Under the pieces are notes generated by a model. That model had not been told where the DNA came from, ran no database searches, and saw nothing but the letters and a program-made list of their open reading frames with translations. From assembly GCF_002088935.1 (NCBI RefSeq), contig NZ_NCSS01000006.1:248001-312000 (forward strand): 64,000 nt of DNA. The letters are read 5' to 3'. Shown piece by piece: positions 53,362 through 62,646 of this stretch. Each line of letters starts with the position of its first letter. Position 1 is the first letter of the stretch. The position numbers and the translations under genes are program-made. This DNA is from Henriciella litoralis (GTDB taxonomy: Bacteria > Pseudomonadota > Alphaproteobacteria > Caulobacterales > Hyphomonadaceae).

Positions 53362-54704
53362 TGACGTCTCCAACCGTTAGATTCGCTCCATCGCCGACTG
53401 GCAAGCTGCATGTCGGCAATGTCCGCACCGCGCTGATCAACTGGCTCTTTGCGAAGGGGCAGGGCGGCAGGTTTATCCTGCGCGTCGACGACACCGATAC
53501 GGAACGCTCGACCAAAGAGAATGAAGACCAGATCAAGGCCGATCTCAAATGGCTCGGTCTGGACTGGGACGACACGTTCAATCAGTCCGACAAGTTCGCA
53601 CAATATGATGCCGCCGCTGACAAGCTTCGTGACATGGGGCTGCTCTACGCCGCGTATGAGACCGCTGACGAACTAGATCGCAAACGCAAGATCGCGCTCT
53701 CGCGTGGCCGTCCGCCGGTTTATGATAGAGCTGCCCTTAACCTCACAGATGAAGACAAGGCGAAGCTCGAAGCCGAAGGCCGCAAGCCACACTGGCGCTT
53801 CAAGCTGTCCGGCGATCGCGTTGAATGGAATGACCTTGTTCGCGGACAGCAGAGCATTGATACGTCCAGCGTGTCCGACCCGGTGCTGATCCGCGAGGAT
53901 GGCTCCTACCTCTATACGCTGCCATCTGTTGTCGATGATATCGACGCGAAGATTACCCACGTCGTGCGCGGTGAAGATCACGTCACCAATTCAGGCGCGC
54001 AGATTGAAATCTTCAAGGCGCTCGGCGGCACGGCGCCGGACATGGCGCACACGCCGCTTCTGGTCGATGCCGAAGGCGGCGCGTTTTCCAAACGCCTCGG
54101 TTCGCTGAGCATGGACACGCTGGAAGCGCGGGGCATCCTGCCGATGGCGATCCTGTCGCTGCTCGCAAAACTTGGGACGAGCGACAATATCGATGTGCGT
54201 GAAACGCATGAGGCGCTTGCGGCAGACTTCGATTTTTCCAAGATCGGCCGCGCGCCAGCAAAGTTCGACGAGAAGGATTTGCTCGCTCTGAACGCGACGC
54301 TCTTGCATTCAATGCCATTCGCGGCGGTTGAAGAGCAGCTGAAGGCAATTTCTCCAGAAGCAGCGAACGAGACGTTCTGGCTTGCGGTCCGCGAAAATTG
54401 CCAGACCGTTCATGATGCCAAGCCCTTTGCCGATATTGCCTATGGGCGCATTGAGCCAGTGGTCGATGATGAGGATGCCGATTTCATTTCCCAGGCTGGA
54501 GACCTCCTGCCTGATGGTGAGATCACAGCTGAGACGTGGAAGACCTGGACGTCTTCTCTGAAAGAGCAAACTGGTCGCAAGGGGCGCGGACTGTTCATGC
54601 CGCTCCGCAAGGCGCTGACCGGACAGGAGCATGGGCCCGACATGGGCGTGCTGTTGCCACTCATCGGCCGCGAAGCGGTCGTGCGCCGATTGGCGAACGC
54701 CTAG
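53358..54704 (+). CDS. gltX: Glutamate--tRNA ligase
   Basis: Charges tRNA-Glu. 448 residues. Class I motifs: RFAPSPTGKLHVGNVRTALINW near 6-27 (HVGN at the HIGH position) and AFSKRLGSLS near 238-247 (KMSKS position). The short-form length suggests it may be one of two GltX copies commonly present in Alphaproteobacteria, so tRNA-Gln mischarging is possible. Start overlaps nadE (ATGA). Its stop abuts the stop of the convergent LOG gene. Confidence 0.94.
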   Translation: MMTSPTVRFAPSPTGKLHVGNVRTALINWLFAKGQGGRFILRVDDTDTERSTKENEDQIKADLKWLGLDWDDTFNQSDKFAQYDAAADKLRDMGLLYAAYETADELDRKRKIALSRGRPPVYDRAALNLTDEDKAKLEAEGRKPHWRFKLSGDRVEWNDLVRGQQSIDTSSVSDPVLIREDGSYLYTLPSVVDDIDAKITHVVRGEDHVTNSGAQIEIFKALGGTAPDMAHTPLLVDAEGGAFSKRLGSLSMDTLEARGILPMAILSLLAKLGTSDNIDVRETHEALAADFDFSKIGRAPAKFDEKDLLALNATLLHSMPFAAVEEQLKAISPEAANETFWLAVRENCQTVHDAKPFADIAYGRIEPVVDDEDADFISQAGDLLPDGEITAETWKTWTSSLKEQTGRKGRGLFMPLRKALTGQEHGPDMGVLLPLIGREAVVRRLANA

Positions 54705-55268
54705 CTAGCTGCTCAGCGTAACCAACCTGTCCTTAAGCGCCGCGATTGCCGCCTCAGGCGTATTCTCGTGCACGAGCGTGGCGCGGAACTCTTCGGGTGT
54801 GAATTTGCCGTCGATGATGTGGTTCATCAGTTCGAAGAAGGGTGCCCAGAAGCCGTCCTCATCGAGGAAGGCCATTGGCTTGGCATGCAGGCCAAGACGC
54901 GCCCAGCTCAGCATTTCGACAGCCTCTTCGAGCGTGCCGATGCCGCCTGGCAATACAATGAAGGCGTCGCTTTCATCGAACATCATCTGCTTACGCGTGT
55001 GCATGTCATCAACAATGACGTGCTCAACGTCTTCAAAAATGCGCTCTTTCTGCAGCAGGAATTTCGGCATGATGCCGAGCACTTCGCCGCCCGCCTCGTG
55101 AACGGCACGTGCACAAGCGCCCATAAGGCCAACGCCGCCGCCGCCATAGACAAGCCGAAGATCCTTCTCGGCAAGGGCGCGGCCAAGATCCTTGGCGAGT
55201 TGGATATAGGCTGGCTTCACGTCATTCGATGAGCCGCAGTAAACACAGACAGATTTCAGTTTTGGCAT
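54705..55268 (-). CDS. LOG-family protein (cytokinin riboside 5'-monophosphate phosphoribohydrolase type)
   Basis: 187 residues. Rossmann start SVCVYCGSSN and GGGGVGLMGACA, then the LOG signature PGGIGTLEEAVEML with the catalytic Glu, preceded by MHTRKQMM. Such enzymes split nucleoside monophosphates into base and ribose-5-phosphate; the bacterial physiological role is mostly unknown. Full length. Confidence 0.92.
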   Translation of the reverse strand: MPKLKSVCVYCGSSNDVKPAYIQLAKDLGRALAEKDLRLVYGGGGVGLMGACARAVHEAGGEVLGIMPKFLLQKERIFEDVEHVIVDDMHTRKQMMFDESDAFIVLPGGIGTLEEAVEMLSWARLGLHAKPMAFLDEDGFWAPFFELMNHIIDGKFTPEEFRATLVHENTPEAAIAALKDRLVTLSS

Positions 55269-55359
55269 TCGGGTATAATTCCTGTTTCAGTCCGCCATTT
55301 AGTTGAATGTCTGTGCCGAGGCCAGACAAACCCTGTTCTCCGGACTGTTTATCGCCCAT

Positions 55360-57210
55360 ATGGCGACGATGAGACATGGAAACGTGCACGACGCAAATCC
55401 CGACAAGATCGAATCGGCGGACGGGGGACTAAACGCCTCTATCGTTCGAATCATCCATCTGTTGAAACGGCCAGAACTGTCGAAGTGGCGGCCGATCATG
55501 TTCATCGCCATTATTCTGACCCTGGCAGCTGCCGTGCTCGAAGTGGTTTCACCGATCGTTTTGGGTGATGCGATTAACAAGGTTGCTGGCGAGAACGGGC
55601 ACGCACCTGCTTTGGGAATCGCCATTGTCTGGATCGCGTGGGCGATCGGGTTGAGGTTTCTGGCAGCCGTCTTGCCGCAAATCCGCGATGCACTTTTCAG
55701 TCCGGTTAGTCAGGATGCGCAGCGCGTGGCCTGTGTGGATGCATTTGGCCACGCGCAATCGCTGTCGCTCGCTTTCCACCAGACGCGCCGGTCGGGCGCT
55801 TTGAACCGCGTGATTGAGCGCGGCGCCAGCGCGATTGATTATCTCATCCGGTTTCTGGCTTTCAACATTGGCCCCACATTTGTGCGCCTCGCGCTTGCGT
55901 CAATTGCGCTCGGGGCAGCGTATGACTATCGGCTGTCGCTGATCGCGATCTTCACGATCATTGTCTACGTCATCGCGACGGTCATTATTACCGAGTGGCG
56001 GGTGCGCCAACGACGGCGCATGAATGTCGCCGATACCGAACTGCGTGCGGTCTCAATTGATACGCTGACGAATTTTGAGACTGTGAAGGCGTTCGCCGCC
56101 GAGACCCGCGAAACCAACCGCTATGATGCGGCGATGAGCCGTTATAACCGCCGATATGTCGAGGCGGTTCGTAGCATGTATCTACTTAACGGCGTGCAGG
56201 CATTTGTCATGAATGCTGGGCTTCTTGCCGTGCTGGCTTTGTCCGCCTGGAACTACAATCAAGGCACGATGCAGGTCGGCGATCTGACAGCGGTCATGCT
56301 CGTTCTTCTAAGTCTTTACGCGCCGCTGAACATTCTCGGCTGGGCCTGGAGAGAGATCAAGCAGGGCGCGGTCGATCTTGAGAAACTGCACGGGCTTCTG
56401 GCGATGGTGCCAGAGGTTCAGGATGCGCCTGATGCGATGTCGCTCGAGAAGCCAAAAGGACGGGTCGAGTTTGAAAATGTGAGCTTCACCCATGATGCGC
56501 GGACAGTTGGTATTGCCGACATCAGCTTCCATGTGGAGCCGGGCAGGAAGATCGCGTTTGTCGGGACATCGGGGGCCGGCAAGTCGACGTTGCTGAAATT
56601 GTTGTTCCGGTTCTACGACGTCGATCAGGGAGCCGTTCGCGTAGACGACATTGACGTTCGCAAGCTGACCCAGACGTCGCTGCGCAACGCGTTAGGCCTG
56701 GTGCCGCAGGATGTCGTTCTGTTCAACGATACAATACGAGCAAACATCGCATATGCGCGCCCCGACGCGACACTTGATGATTTGCGTGATGCGGCACGCC
56801 GAGCCCAATTGCTGGATTTCATCGAGGCCTTGCCCGATGCCTGGGATACGCCGGTTGGTGAACGTGGTCTGAAACTATCGGGCGGTGAGAAGCAGCGTGT
56901 CGGGATTGCGCGCGTTATTCTGGCCGACCCGGCGATTCTTGTTCTCGACGAAGCCACATCGGCGCTGGATAGTGCAACCGAGGCGGCCGTTCAGGGCGCT
57001 CTGGACGAAGCATCCAAGGGCCGCACCACGCTGATGGTGGCGCACAGACTGTCGACCGTTCAGAATGCAGATGAGATTGTCGTGCTTGAGGCAGGCCGGA
57101 TTGTTGAGCGCGGATCGCACGCGAAACTTTTGCAGGCCGATGGCAAATATGCACAGATGTGGCAGAGGCAGGTCGCGCGCGATCAGCTCGCGGCCGTTAT
57201 AGACGCATAG
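55360..57210 (+). CDS. Atm1-type ABC exporter (fused permease and ATPase)
   Basis: About 616 residues: six TM helices in the first 340, then the ATPase with Walker A GTSGAGKS at 402-409, signature LSGGEKQRVGIARV near 506-519, and Walker B ILVLDEATSALD. The segment DTLTNFETVKAFAAETRE in the coupling region matches the Atm1/ABCB7 group, which exports glutathione-linked metal or sulfur species. The start is uncertain: this ATG, one 9 bases later, or a TTG 57 bases upstream. Followed after 11 bp by the Psd-like gene. Confidence 0.88.
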   Translation: MATMRHGNVHDANPDKIESADGGLNASIVRIIHLLKRPELSKWRPIMFIAIILTLAAAVLEVVSPIVLGDAINKVAGENGHAPALGIAIVWIAWAIGLRFLAAVLPQIRDALFSPVSQDAQRVACVDAFGHAQSLSLAFHQTRRSGALNRVIERGASAIDYLIRFLAFNIGPTFVRLALASIALGAAYDYRLSLIAIFTIIVYVIATVIITEWRVRQRRRMNVADTELRAVSIDTLTNFETVKAFAAETRETNRYDAAMSRYNRRYVEAVRSMYLLNGVQAFVMNAGLLAVLALSAWNYNQGTMQVGDLTAVMLVLLSLYAPLNILGWAWREIKQGAVDLEKLHGLLAMVPEVQDAPDAMSLEKPKGRVEFENVSFTHDARTVGIADISFHVEPGRKIAFVGTSGAGKSTLLKLLFRFYDVDQGAVRVDDIDVRKLTQTSLRNALGLVPQDVVLFNDTIRANIAYARPDATLDDLRDAARRAQLLDFIEALPDAWDTPVGERGLKLSGGEKQRVGIARVILADPAILVLDEATSALDSATEAAVQGALDEASKGRTTLMVAHRLSTVQNADEIVVLEAGRIVERGSHAKLLQADGKYAQMWQRQVARDQLAAVIDA

Positions 57211-57221
57211 GATTGGATAAC

Positions 57222-58205
57222 ATGGCAGGACCCGGCAAATCACTGGCTCACAAAACGTTTCCATGGCGCCAGAGCGGATTCGATCTCGAAGGCGTGGTCG
57301 GCTTCCTGCTCGGCTGGCTACTAGCACTTCTGCTCGGTACGATCTGGTCTCCGCTTTTCTGGTTGGCGTTTGTGCCGGGCGTAATGTTTCTTTTTGCGAC
57401 CCGCACCGCCGAGCGTGTAACGCCGGACGATCCTGATGTAATGGTCGCGCCGTGTGATGGCGTGGTTGTCTCGATTGAAGAGGTCGATCCGCCGGAAGAG
57501 ATCAAATTCGCCGAATCGTCGCACCGTATCCGCATTTCGACGTCCCCGTTTTCGGCCAACAATATCCATGCACCGGTCGGCGGGCTGATTGATGCTATTT
57601 TCGAGAAAGAGGGTGAAGCCAAAGCTGTTGCGGCCCTCAATCCGGATGATGAGGATCTAAGTCAGCTGTTCATGACGCTGGCCGGCGAACACAGCCGGGT
57701 CGGCATAAAGGTGATCACCGGCGGACTTGGTCCGCGGCTGGATGTTAAGTCCGATGCTGGAGACCGTGTGACGGCTGGCAAGACGATCGCCATCCGCCGG
57801 CTCGGTGGATGGTGCGATGTGTTCGTTCCTTCCGATGCCGCCGGAAGCATACTGGTTGAGCCCGGTCGCACGCTCATCGGGGGCGAGACGTTTCTCTGGT
57901 CAATAGTCAGTTCAGCAAGCGAAAGCTTGAACGCGCCTGATGATACCGCGGACAGCGACCCCGTCGCTGTTTCACCGGCTCCCGAAGTCATTCCTGCTGA
58001 GGTGGTTGAAGAAGATGTGCCTGAAGCGCCGTTGCTCCCGTCGAAAACAGACGCAACCGATCCTGTCAGCCCGGAAACTGTGCCGCCAACAATTGCAGAA
58101 GAGGCACCGAAAGAGCCGCGCTCGGGCGATGAAGAAACCGCATCTGTTTTCGCCAGATTGAGGCGCGAAGCGCGTAAACTCTCTGGTGATCCGCAGAAAG
58201 ACTGA
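57222..58205 (+). CDS. Phosphatidylserine decarboxylase-like protein lacking the canonical cleavage Ser
   Basis: About 327 residues. Two hydrophobic segments near 25-60, then a domain with type II Psd features (MVAPCDGVV 74-82, HAPVGGLIDAIF 116-127, DVFVP 199-203). The usual FGSR cleavage site (Ser becomes the pyruvoyl group) aligns with LGGWC, Gly at the Ser position, and the FNVHVN His aligns with Asn113. It should not make the pyruvoyl cofactor if this alignment is right. A roughly 95-residue Pro/Glu/Ala-rich tail follows. pssA is not adjacent. Confidence 0.6.
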   Translation: MAGPGKSLAHKTFPWRQSGFDLEGVVGFLLGWLLALLLGTIWSPLFWLAFVPGVMFLFATRTAERVTPDDPDVMVAPCDGVVVSIEEVDPPEEIKFAESSHRIRISTSPFSANNIHAPVGGLIDAIFEKEGEAKAVAALNPDDEDLSQLFMTLAGEHSRVGIKVITGGLGPRLDVKSDAGDRVTAGKTIAIRRLGGWCDVFVPSDAAGSILVEPGRTLIGGETFLWSIVSSASESLNAPDDTADSDPVAVSPAPEVIPAEVVEEDVPEAPLLPSKTDATDPVSPETVPPTIAEEAPKEPRSGDEETASVFARLRREARKLSGDPQKD

Positions 58206-58409
58206 CTAGTCGGCGCTGCGTTCGTCGGGGCGGTTCATCCATGCCAGGATGGGCTTCAGCGGCAACACCCAGGCGACGCCCGCGATGACGTAGAAGACCA
58301 GCTGCACCCATTGCGGCGCCGAGGTGAGCTTCGAGCCGATTGTGCCAGCGAGGAATATCCAGAACGCAATAAAAAGTAGAATGACGACGCCTGTGGTGAT
58401 TTTCTTCAT
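58206..58409 (-). CDS. DUF2842 membrane protein
   Basis: 67 residues with two TM helices: about 6-25 and 35-57, with SAPQWVQLVFYVIAGVAWVLPLKPILAWM matching DUF2842 of Alphaproteobacteria. Function unknown. The ATG has GGAG 7 nt upstream; a much longer in-frame opening upstream is not supported. Its stop abuts the stop of the convergent Psd-like gene. Confidence 0.85.
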   Translation of the reverse strand: MKKITTGVVILLFIAFWIFLAGTIGSKLTSAPQWVQLVFYVIAGVAWVLPLKPILAWMNRPDERSAD

Positions 58410-58493
58410 TTCTGCGTCTCCAGTTTGCCGATGCGGACATGTGCGACGGCGTGGCGTCTTGCTCTTTGCTACTAGACCGTCAGATAGGGCGCT

Positions 58494-59543
58494 ATGAGAC
58501 AGATGGCAAAGACTGAAACAGGGCGCGTTTGGATCCGCAGGTGGCTGATCCTGATTGCGGTCATGGTTTATGCGATGATCCTGATCGGCGGTATGACCCG
58601 GCTCACGGATTCCGGATTGTCGATTACGGAATGGGACCCGATCAGCGGAGCCTTGCCGCCGATCGGCCATGAAGCCTGGCTGGCCGAGTTTGATAAGTAC
58701 AAGCAGACCGCAGAATTCCAGCAGCAGAACTACAATATGACGCTCGGCGAGTTCGAGTACATCTATTGGTGGGAATGGGGACACCGGCTTTTCGGCCGTC
58801 TCATCGGACTGGTCGCTATCGGTGGGTTCATTGTCTTTGCGGCACGCAAATGGATGGGGCGCAACCTGTCTCTGCGCTTGCTTGTGTTGATTGCGCTTGG
58901 CGGTCTTCAAGGCGCTATTGGCTGGTGGATGGTGTCGAGCGGGATTGGTGAAACAGATCGTCTTGATGTTGCGCCGTACCGACTGATGACGCATTTCGTA
59001 CTGGCGCTGATCATTATCGGCTACACGGCGTGGCTGTGGCTTGATCTTGGACGGCGATCAGCGGTTCAAGTGAAGCCGCTTCTGCGTAAATTCGCCATCA
59101 TCCTCGCGATTCTCATCACAGTGCAGATGGCGAGCGGCGCATTGGTGGCAGGCCTGGATGCTGGGCGTACCTATACGGACTGGCCTCTGATGAATGGCGA
59201 GTTTGTTCCGTCAAACTATGTTGAGACCCAGCTTGGCGTGCGCAGCCTGTTCGAGGGCAGGGCCGCGACGCAGTTCAACCATCGTATTCTGGCTTACATT
59301 ATCTGGGCGCTCGCTATGGCGTCCGCTTGGCTTAGCTGGCGAACAGCGGCGCGAAGCCAATTTGTCTGGCTTGGCGGGCTGGTGACGCTGCAAGCAGTGT
59401 GGGGAATCGGCACGCTACTCAGTGGCGCGCCGCTCCAGCTTGCAATCGTTCACCAGGCCCTTGGCGTTATTGTTTTTGTCGCAGCAATCCGACTGATGTG
59501 GATCAGTCGGACGCCGACGGAACTTCGATCGCCGTCATCGTGA
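58494..59543 (+). CDS. ctaA: Heme A synthase (Cox15)
   Basis: Membrane enzyme that oxidises the C8 methyl of heme O to the formyl group of heme A for cytochrome aa3. 349 residues with eight TM helices. The first motif is GGMTRLTDSGLSITEWDPISG near 23-43; heme-ligand His residues lie in WGHRLFGR, LMTHFVLA, QFNHRI and VHQALG. Type-II long form without the Cys pair of Bacillus CtaA. It is far from the cox operon, as is usual. The 3' end overlaps the convergent lipoprotein gene by 41 bp. Confidence 0.95.
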   Translation: MRQMAKTETGRVWIRRWLILIAVMVYAMILIGGMTRLTDSGLSITEWDPISGALPPIGHEAWLAEFDKYKQTAEFQQQNYNMTLGEFEYIYWWEWGHRLFGRLIGLVAIGGFIVFAARKWMGRNLSLRLLVLIALGGLQGAIGWWMVSSGIGETDRLDVAPYRLMTHFVLALIIIGYTAWLWLDLGRRSAVQVKPLLRKFAIILAILITVQMASGALVAGLDAGRTYTDWPLMNGEFVPSNYVETQLGVRSLFEGRAATQFNHRILAYIIWALAMASAWLSWRTAARSQFVWLGGLVTLQAVWGIGTLLSGAPLQLAIVHQALGVIVFVAAIRLMWISRTPTELRSPSS

Positions 59544-60525
59544 CCTTGCTAGGGTCTACGAGCACGACGCGGTGATCGCCGGGCGCAACTGCGCCACCGA
59601 TGACAACGATTCCGCCTGGGTACCCTCCGCCTCGTGCATCGCCGGTTGCGGCGAGGGCGGTTGGTTCGTCGGGAACGACAACCGTTATCCCATTCAGAAT
59701 TTCGTATTCAACAGGATCGCCATCGCCGATCTTTAGTGAGATGTCTCCGCTACGGTCGACCAGAATGGATGTCTGGCGTCCGCGCCGTTCAAGGCTTGCA
59801 GCGCCAACAATTGGTGCCGAGTAGGGTGTGGCTTGATCGCCCGAGACGGTACAGGCGGTGATTGGCGAATCAGATGCCACGCTGCCGGTTGTCTCAAGCA
59901 CCAGCTCGTCGCCGGATTGGCTAACCGATGCCAAGACAAGCGTCTCGGGGGCCTCTTCGGTCCAATAGGCGAGATTGCTGAGGGCGCCGGCGTCTGAGCT
60001 TGTCGGTGACGAGCACAATCCTATGGCTGAACCGCTCTGGTCACTGACGAGGTCATATTGAATGGCCTCGGCCAGGCTCCCGCCATGGATCCAAATTTTT
60101 ATTTGGCCATCGGCAGCGATACCGGGAAATACCGTTACCGGTGTCCCTGAAAGCATGGCATATCGCCCGTCGCTGAGGGCGAGGACATCATGATCCGACA
60201 CTTCTGTTATACGGTCGCCATCGAAGTCGAATATCTGCAGTCCACCGCCATCATAAGCGACAGCAAAGGTCGAACCAGCGCCGCCAGCGATTCCGATGCT
60301 ACGGACGGGGGCGTCCAGCTCACGCGTGGACCAGACGGCCGGCAGCGAGTTGGCGGGAGCAGGGGGACGGGCTTCTGTTGCCACCGTTTCGGTTTCAGCA
60401 GGCTCCGCCGGTGCTTCTGTCGGCTCTTGCGGCCCGGAACAAGATGCAGCATAGAAAAGCAGGAAACCCGCTATACCTGCGTTGACAGGGAAGGTCTGCG
60501 CGCTTAAACGCGGGCGCTTGAACAT
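59503..60525 (-). CDS. Uncharacterised lipoprotein, beta-rich
   Basis: 340 residues. Signal sequence with lipobox YAASC near 25-29, then a Glu/Pro/Ala/Thr-rich linker (29-60) and a domain with repeated beta-strand patterns such as [20 protein letters not shown] and [12 protein letters not shown], possibly a beta propeller like phytase-type proteins. No family assigned. Its start is 36 bp from rplM, divergent, so rplM's promoter must lie partly within this gene's 5' end. Confidence 0.7.
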   Translation of the reverse strand: MFKRPRLSAQTFPVNAGIAGFLLFYAASCSGPQEPTEAPAEPAETETVATEARPPAPANSLPAVWSTRELDAPVRSIGIAGGAGSTFAVAYDGGGLQIFDFDGDRITEVSDHDVLALSDGRYAMLSGTPVTVFPGIAADGQIKIWIHGGSLAEAIQYDLVSDQSGSAIGLCSSPTSSDAGALSNLAYWTEEAPETLVLASVSQSGDELVLETTGSVASDSPITACTVSGDQATPYSAPIVGAASLERRGRQTSILVDRSGDISLKIGDGDPVEYEILNGITVVVPDEPTALAATGDARGGGYPGGIVVIGGAVAPGDHRVVLVDPSKVTMTAIEVPSASD

Positions 60526-60561
60526 ATTCCAACACTCCGATTGAGAGGCTCCCGAGGAGCA

Positions 60562-61026
60562 ATGAAGACTTATAACGCACCAGCTGACGTAGAGAACAAG
60601 TGGATCGTTATCGACGCAACAGACGTTGTCGTCGGTCGCCTTGCTTCATATGTCGCAAAACGGCTTCGCGGCAAGCATCGCGCTGATTTCACTCCACACA
60701 TCGATACTGGCGACCATGTCGTTGTTATCAATGCAGAAAAGGCTCGTTTCACGGGCAATAAACTGCGTGATAAGACGTATTATCGCCACACCGGATATCC
60801 GGGCGGCATCAAGTCGACCACGGCCGAGAAGATCCTCGGTGGCCGCTTTCCAGAGCGCGCTATCGAACTGGCTGTGAAGCGCATGATGCCGGGCGAAAGC
60901 CCACTGGCGAAGCAGCAGTTCTCAAAACTGCGCGTCTATGCCGGCACCGAGCATCCACATGAGGCTCAGAAGCCTGAAACCGTCGACTACGCGTCGATGA
61001 ACACCAAGAATCAGAGAGACGACTAA
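60562..61026 (+). CDS. rplM: 50S ribosomal protein L13
   Basis: 154 residues, normal length. Starts [29 protein letters not shown] and includes [21 protein letters not shown] and [22 protein letters not shown], all diagnostic of L13. GAGGAG lies very close to the ATG (2 nt), tighter than ideal; a TTG 21 bases upstream has less support. Operon with rpsI, 5 bp downstream. Confidence 0.98.
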   Translation: MKTYNAPADVENKWIVIDATDVVVGRLASYVAKRLRGKHRADFTPHIDTGDHVVVINAEKARFTGNKLRDKTYYRHTGYPGGIKSTTAEKILGGRFPERAIELAVKRMMPGESPLAKQQFSKLRVYAGTEHPHEAQKPETVDYASMNTKNQRDD

Positions 61027-61031
61027 GCAAT

Positions 61032-61517
61032 ATGTCCGACACTGCAAATTCGCTTGAAGACCTGAAGTCCGTCACCGGCGGAGAAACTGCAGCCGCAGAG
61101 GTTGTTGTCGCTGAGCCAAAGATTGACGATCTGGGCCGTGCCTATGGTACTGGCCGTCGTAAATCGGCAACTGCTCGCGTCTGGATCAAGCCAGGCTCTG
61201 GCAAGATCACCGTGAACGGCAAGGATCAGGAGCAGTATTTTGCCCGTCCAGTACTGCGTATGGTTATTGAGCAGCCGCTGATTGAAACTGATCGCCGCAC
61301 GCAGTTTGATGTCATCTGTACGGTGAAGGGCTCCGGCCTTTCCGGTCAGGCTGGCGCTGTGCGCCACGGCATTGCTCGCGCGCTCGTCAATTATGAGCCA
61401 GGTCTTCGCGCCGTTCTGAAGCCATTCGGCTTCATGACCCGTGACCCGCGTACCGTTGAGCGTAAGAAGTACGGCCGTGCGAAAGCGCGTCGTAGCTTCC
61501 AGTTCTCGAAGCGCTAG
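61032..61517 (+). CDS. rpsI: 30S ribosomal protein S9
   Basis: 161 residues. An N-terminal acidic extension of about 35 residues, then [26 protein letters not shown] and the C-terminal [17 protein letters not shown] that reaches the P-site tRNA. The extension is commonly seen in Alphaproteobacteria. Followed by a terminator. Confidence 0.98.
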   Translation: MSDTANSLEDLKSVTGGETAAAEVVVAEPKIDDLGRAYGTGRRKSATARVWIKPGSGKITVNGKDQEQYFARPVLRMVIEQPLIETDRRTQFDVICTVKGSGLSGQAGAVRHGIARALVNYEPGLRAVLKPFGFMTRDPRTVERKKYGRAKARRSFQFSKR

Positions 61518-61540
61518 GCCTCGAAACTATTCTGGTCTTG

Positions 61541-61575
61541 AAAGGGCGCTTCGAAAGAGGCGCCCTTTTTCTTTT
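61541..61575 (+). terminator. Rho-independent terminator of rplM-rpsI
   Basis: Stem AAAGGGCGC / GCGCCCTTT around a 10-nt loop, then TTCTTTTT. It lies 24 bp after the rpsI stop and ends just before argC. Confidence 0.88.
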
Positions 61576-61602
61576 TGGATCCTATGTGCAAAGAAGGCGG
61601 AC

Positions 61603-62646
61603 ATGAGCGATAAACCAATGCAAGCAGCGGTACTTGGCGCGTCTGGTTATACAGGCGCTGAGACTGTTCGGCTGTTAAAGAATCACCCTCACGTCAATGC
61701 GGTAGCGGCGACTGGCAACGCGCTGGCTGGCCAACGACTGTCCGATATCTTTCCTCATCTGCGCGGCTCGCAGGACCTCGATGTTGTCAAAGCCGATGAT
61801 GTTGAATGGGAGTCGATCGATGTCGCCTTTGGATGCCTACCACATGGGACGAGCCAGGATCTGATCGAGACCCTGCCAGAGCATGTGAAAATCGTAGACC
61901 TTTCATCCGATTACAGGTTCAGAGACCCTGTTGCTTATGCGGCGGCCTATGGTCGTGAGCACATCGCGCCTGAGCGCGCGCGGGCGGCTATTTACGGGCT
62001 AAGTGAACAGTATGCCGACAAGATTGCGGGCTCGAATCTGGTTGCATGTCCGGGCTGCTATCCAACGGCCGTATTGATGGTTCTTCTGCCGCTGATGAAT
62101 CCTCTGATTGTCGACCGTGATGCGATCATTATTGACGCAAAGTCAGGGGCTTCGGGTGCGGGCCGCGGACTGAAAGAGGGTAATCTCTTCTGTGAAGTTG
62201 GTGAGGGTACGCACGCTTATGGTGTTGGTACGCACCGCCATACGCCTGAGATCGAGCAGGAGCTCAATTTGAGAGCAGGGCTCGACGATATCGAGGTGAC
62301 GTTTACGCCTCACCTTCTGCCAATGACGCGCGGCGAACATGTGACCTGTCATCTGCGCGGCGACGTGGATGCGATTCACGCTGCGCTTGCGACCGCATAT
62401 GCGCACCAGCCATTCGTTTCGGTGCTGCCGCTGGGTTCTCCGCCGCCTGATACGCGTCACGTTCGCGGGACAAATGACTGCCGAATCGCTGTTTTTCCAG
62501 ACCGGGCAAAAGGGCGCGTGATTGTTATCGCGGTTATCGACAACCTCGTTAAAGGCTCAAGCGGTCAGGCAATCCAGAATCTGAATTTGATGATGGGCTG
62601 GGATCAGGCTTTAGGGCTGGACGTGCTCTTGCCGCTCTTTCCCTGA
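61603..62646 (+). CDS. argC: N-acetyl-gamma-glutamyl-phosphate reductase
   Basis: Third step of arginine synthesis: NADPH reduction of N-acetylglutamyl phosphate. 347 residues. NADP motif LGASGYTGAETVRLL near 11-25 and catalytic Cys in ACPGCYPTA near 150, followed by KSGASGAGR. The ATG with AAGG upstream is chosen; a longer in-frame opening through rpsI is an artefact. Its 3' end overlaps the convergent phaC end by 43 bp. Confidence 0.96.
   Translation: MSDKPMQAAVLGASGYTGAETVRLLKNHPHVNAVAATGNALAGQRLSDIFPHLRGSQDLDVVKADDVEWESIDVAFGCLPHGTSQDLIETLPEHVKIVDLSSDYRFRDPVAYAAAYGREHIAPERARAAIYGLSEQYADKIAGSNLVACPGCYPTAVLMVLLPLMNPLIVDRDAIIIDAKSGASGAGRGLKEGNLFCEVGEGTHAYGVGTHRHTPEIEQELNLRAGLDDIEVTFTPHLLPMTRGEHVTCHLRGDVDAIHAALATAYAHQPFVSVLPLGSPPPDTRHVRGTNDCRIAVFPDRAKGRVIVIAVIDNLVKGSSGQAIQNLNLMMGWDQALGLDVLLPLFP

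Noticed and set aside
58206-58994. 262-codon minus-strand opening extending upstream of DUF2842
   Set aside because: The upstream part is antisense to ctaA. The DUF2842 part has its own ATG with GGAG at the right distance.
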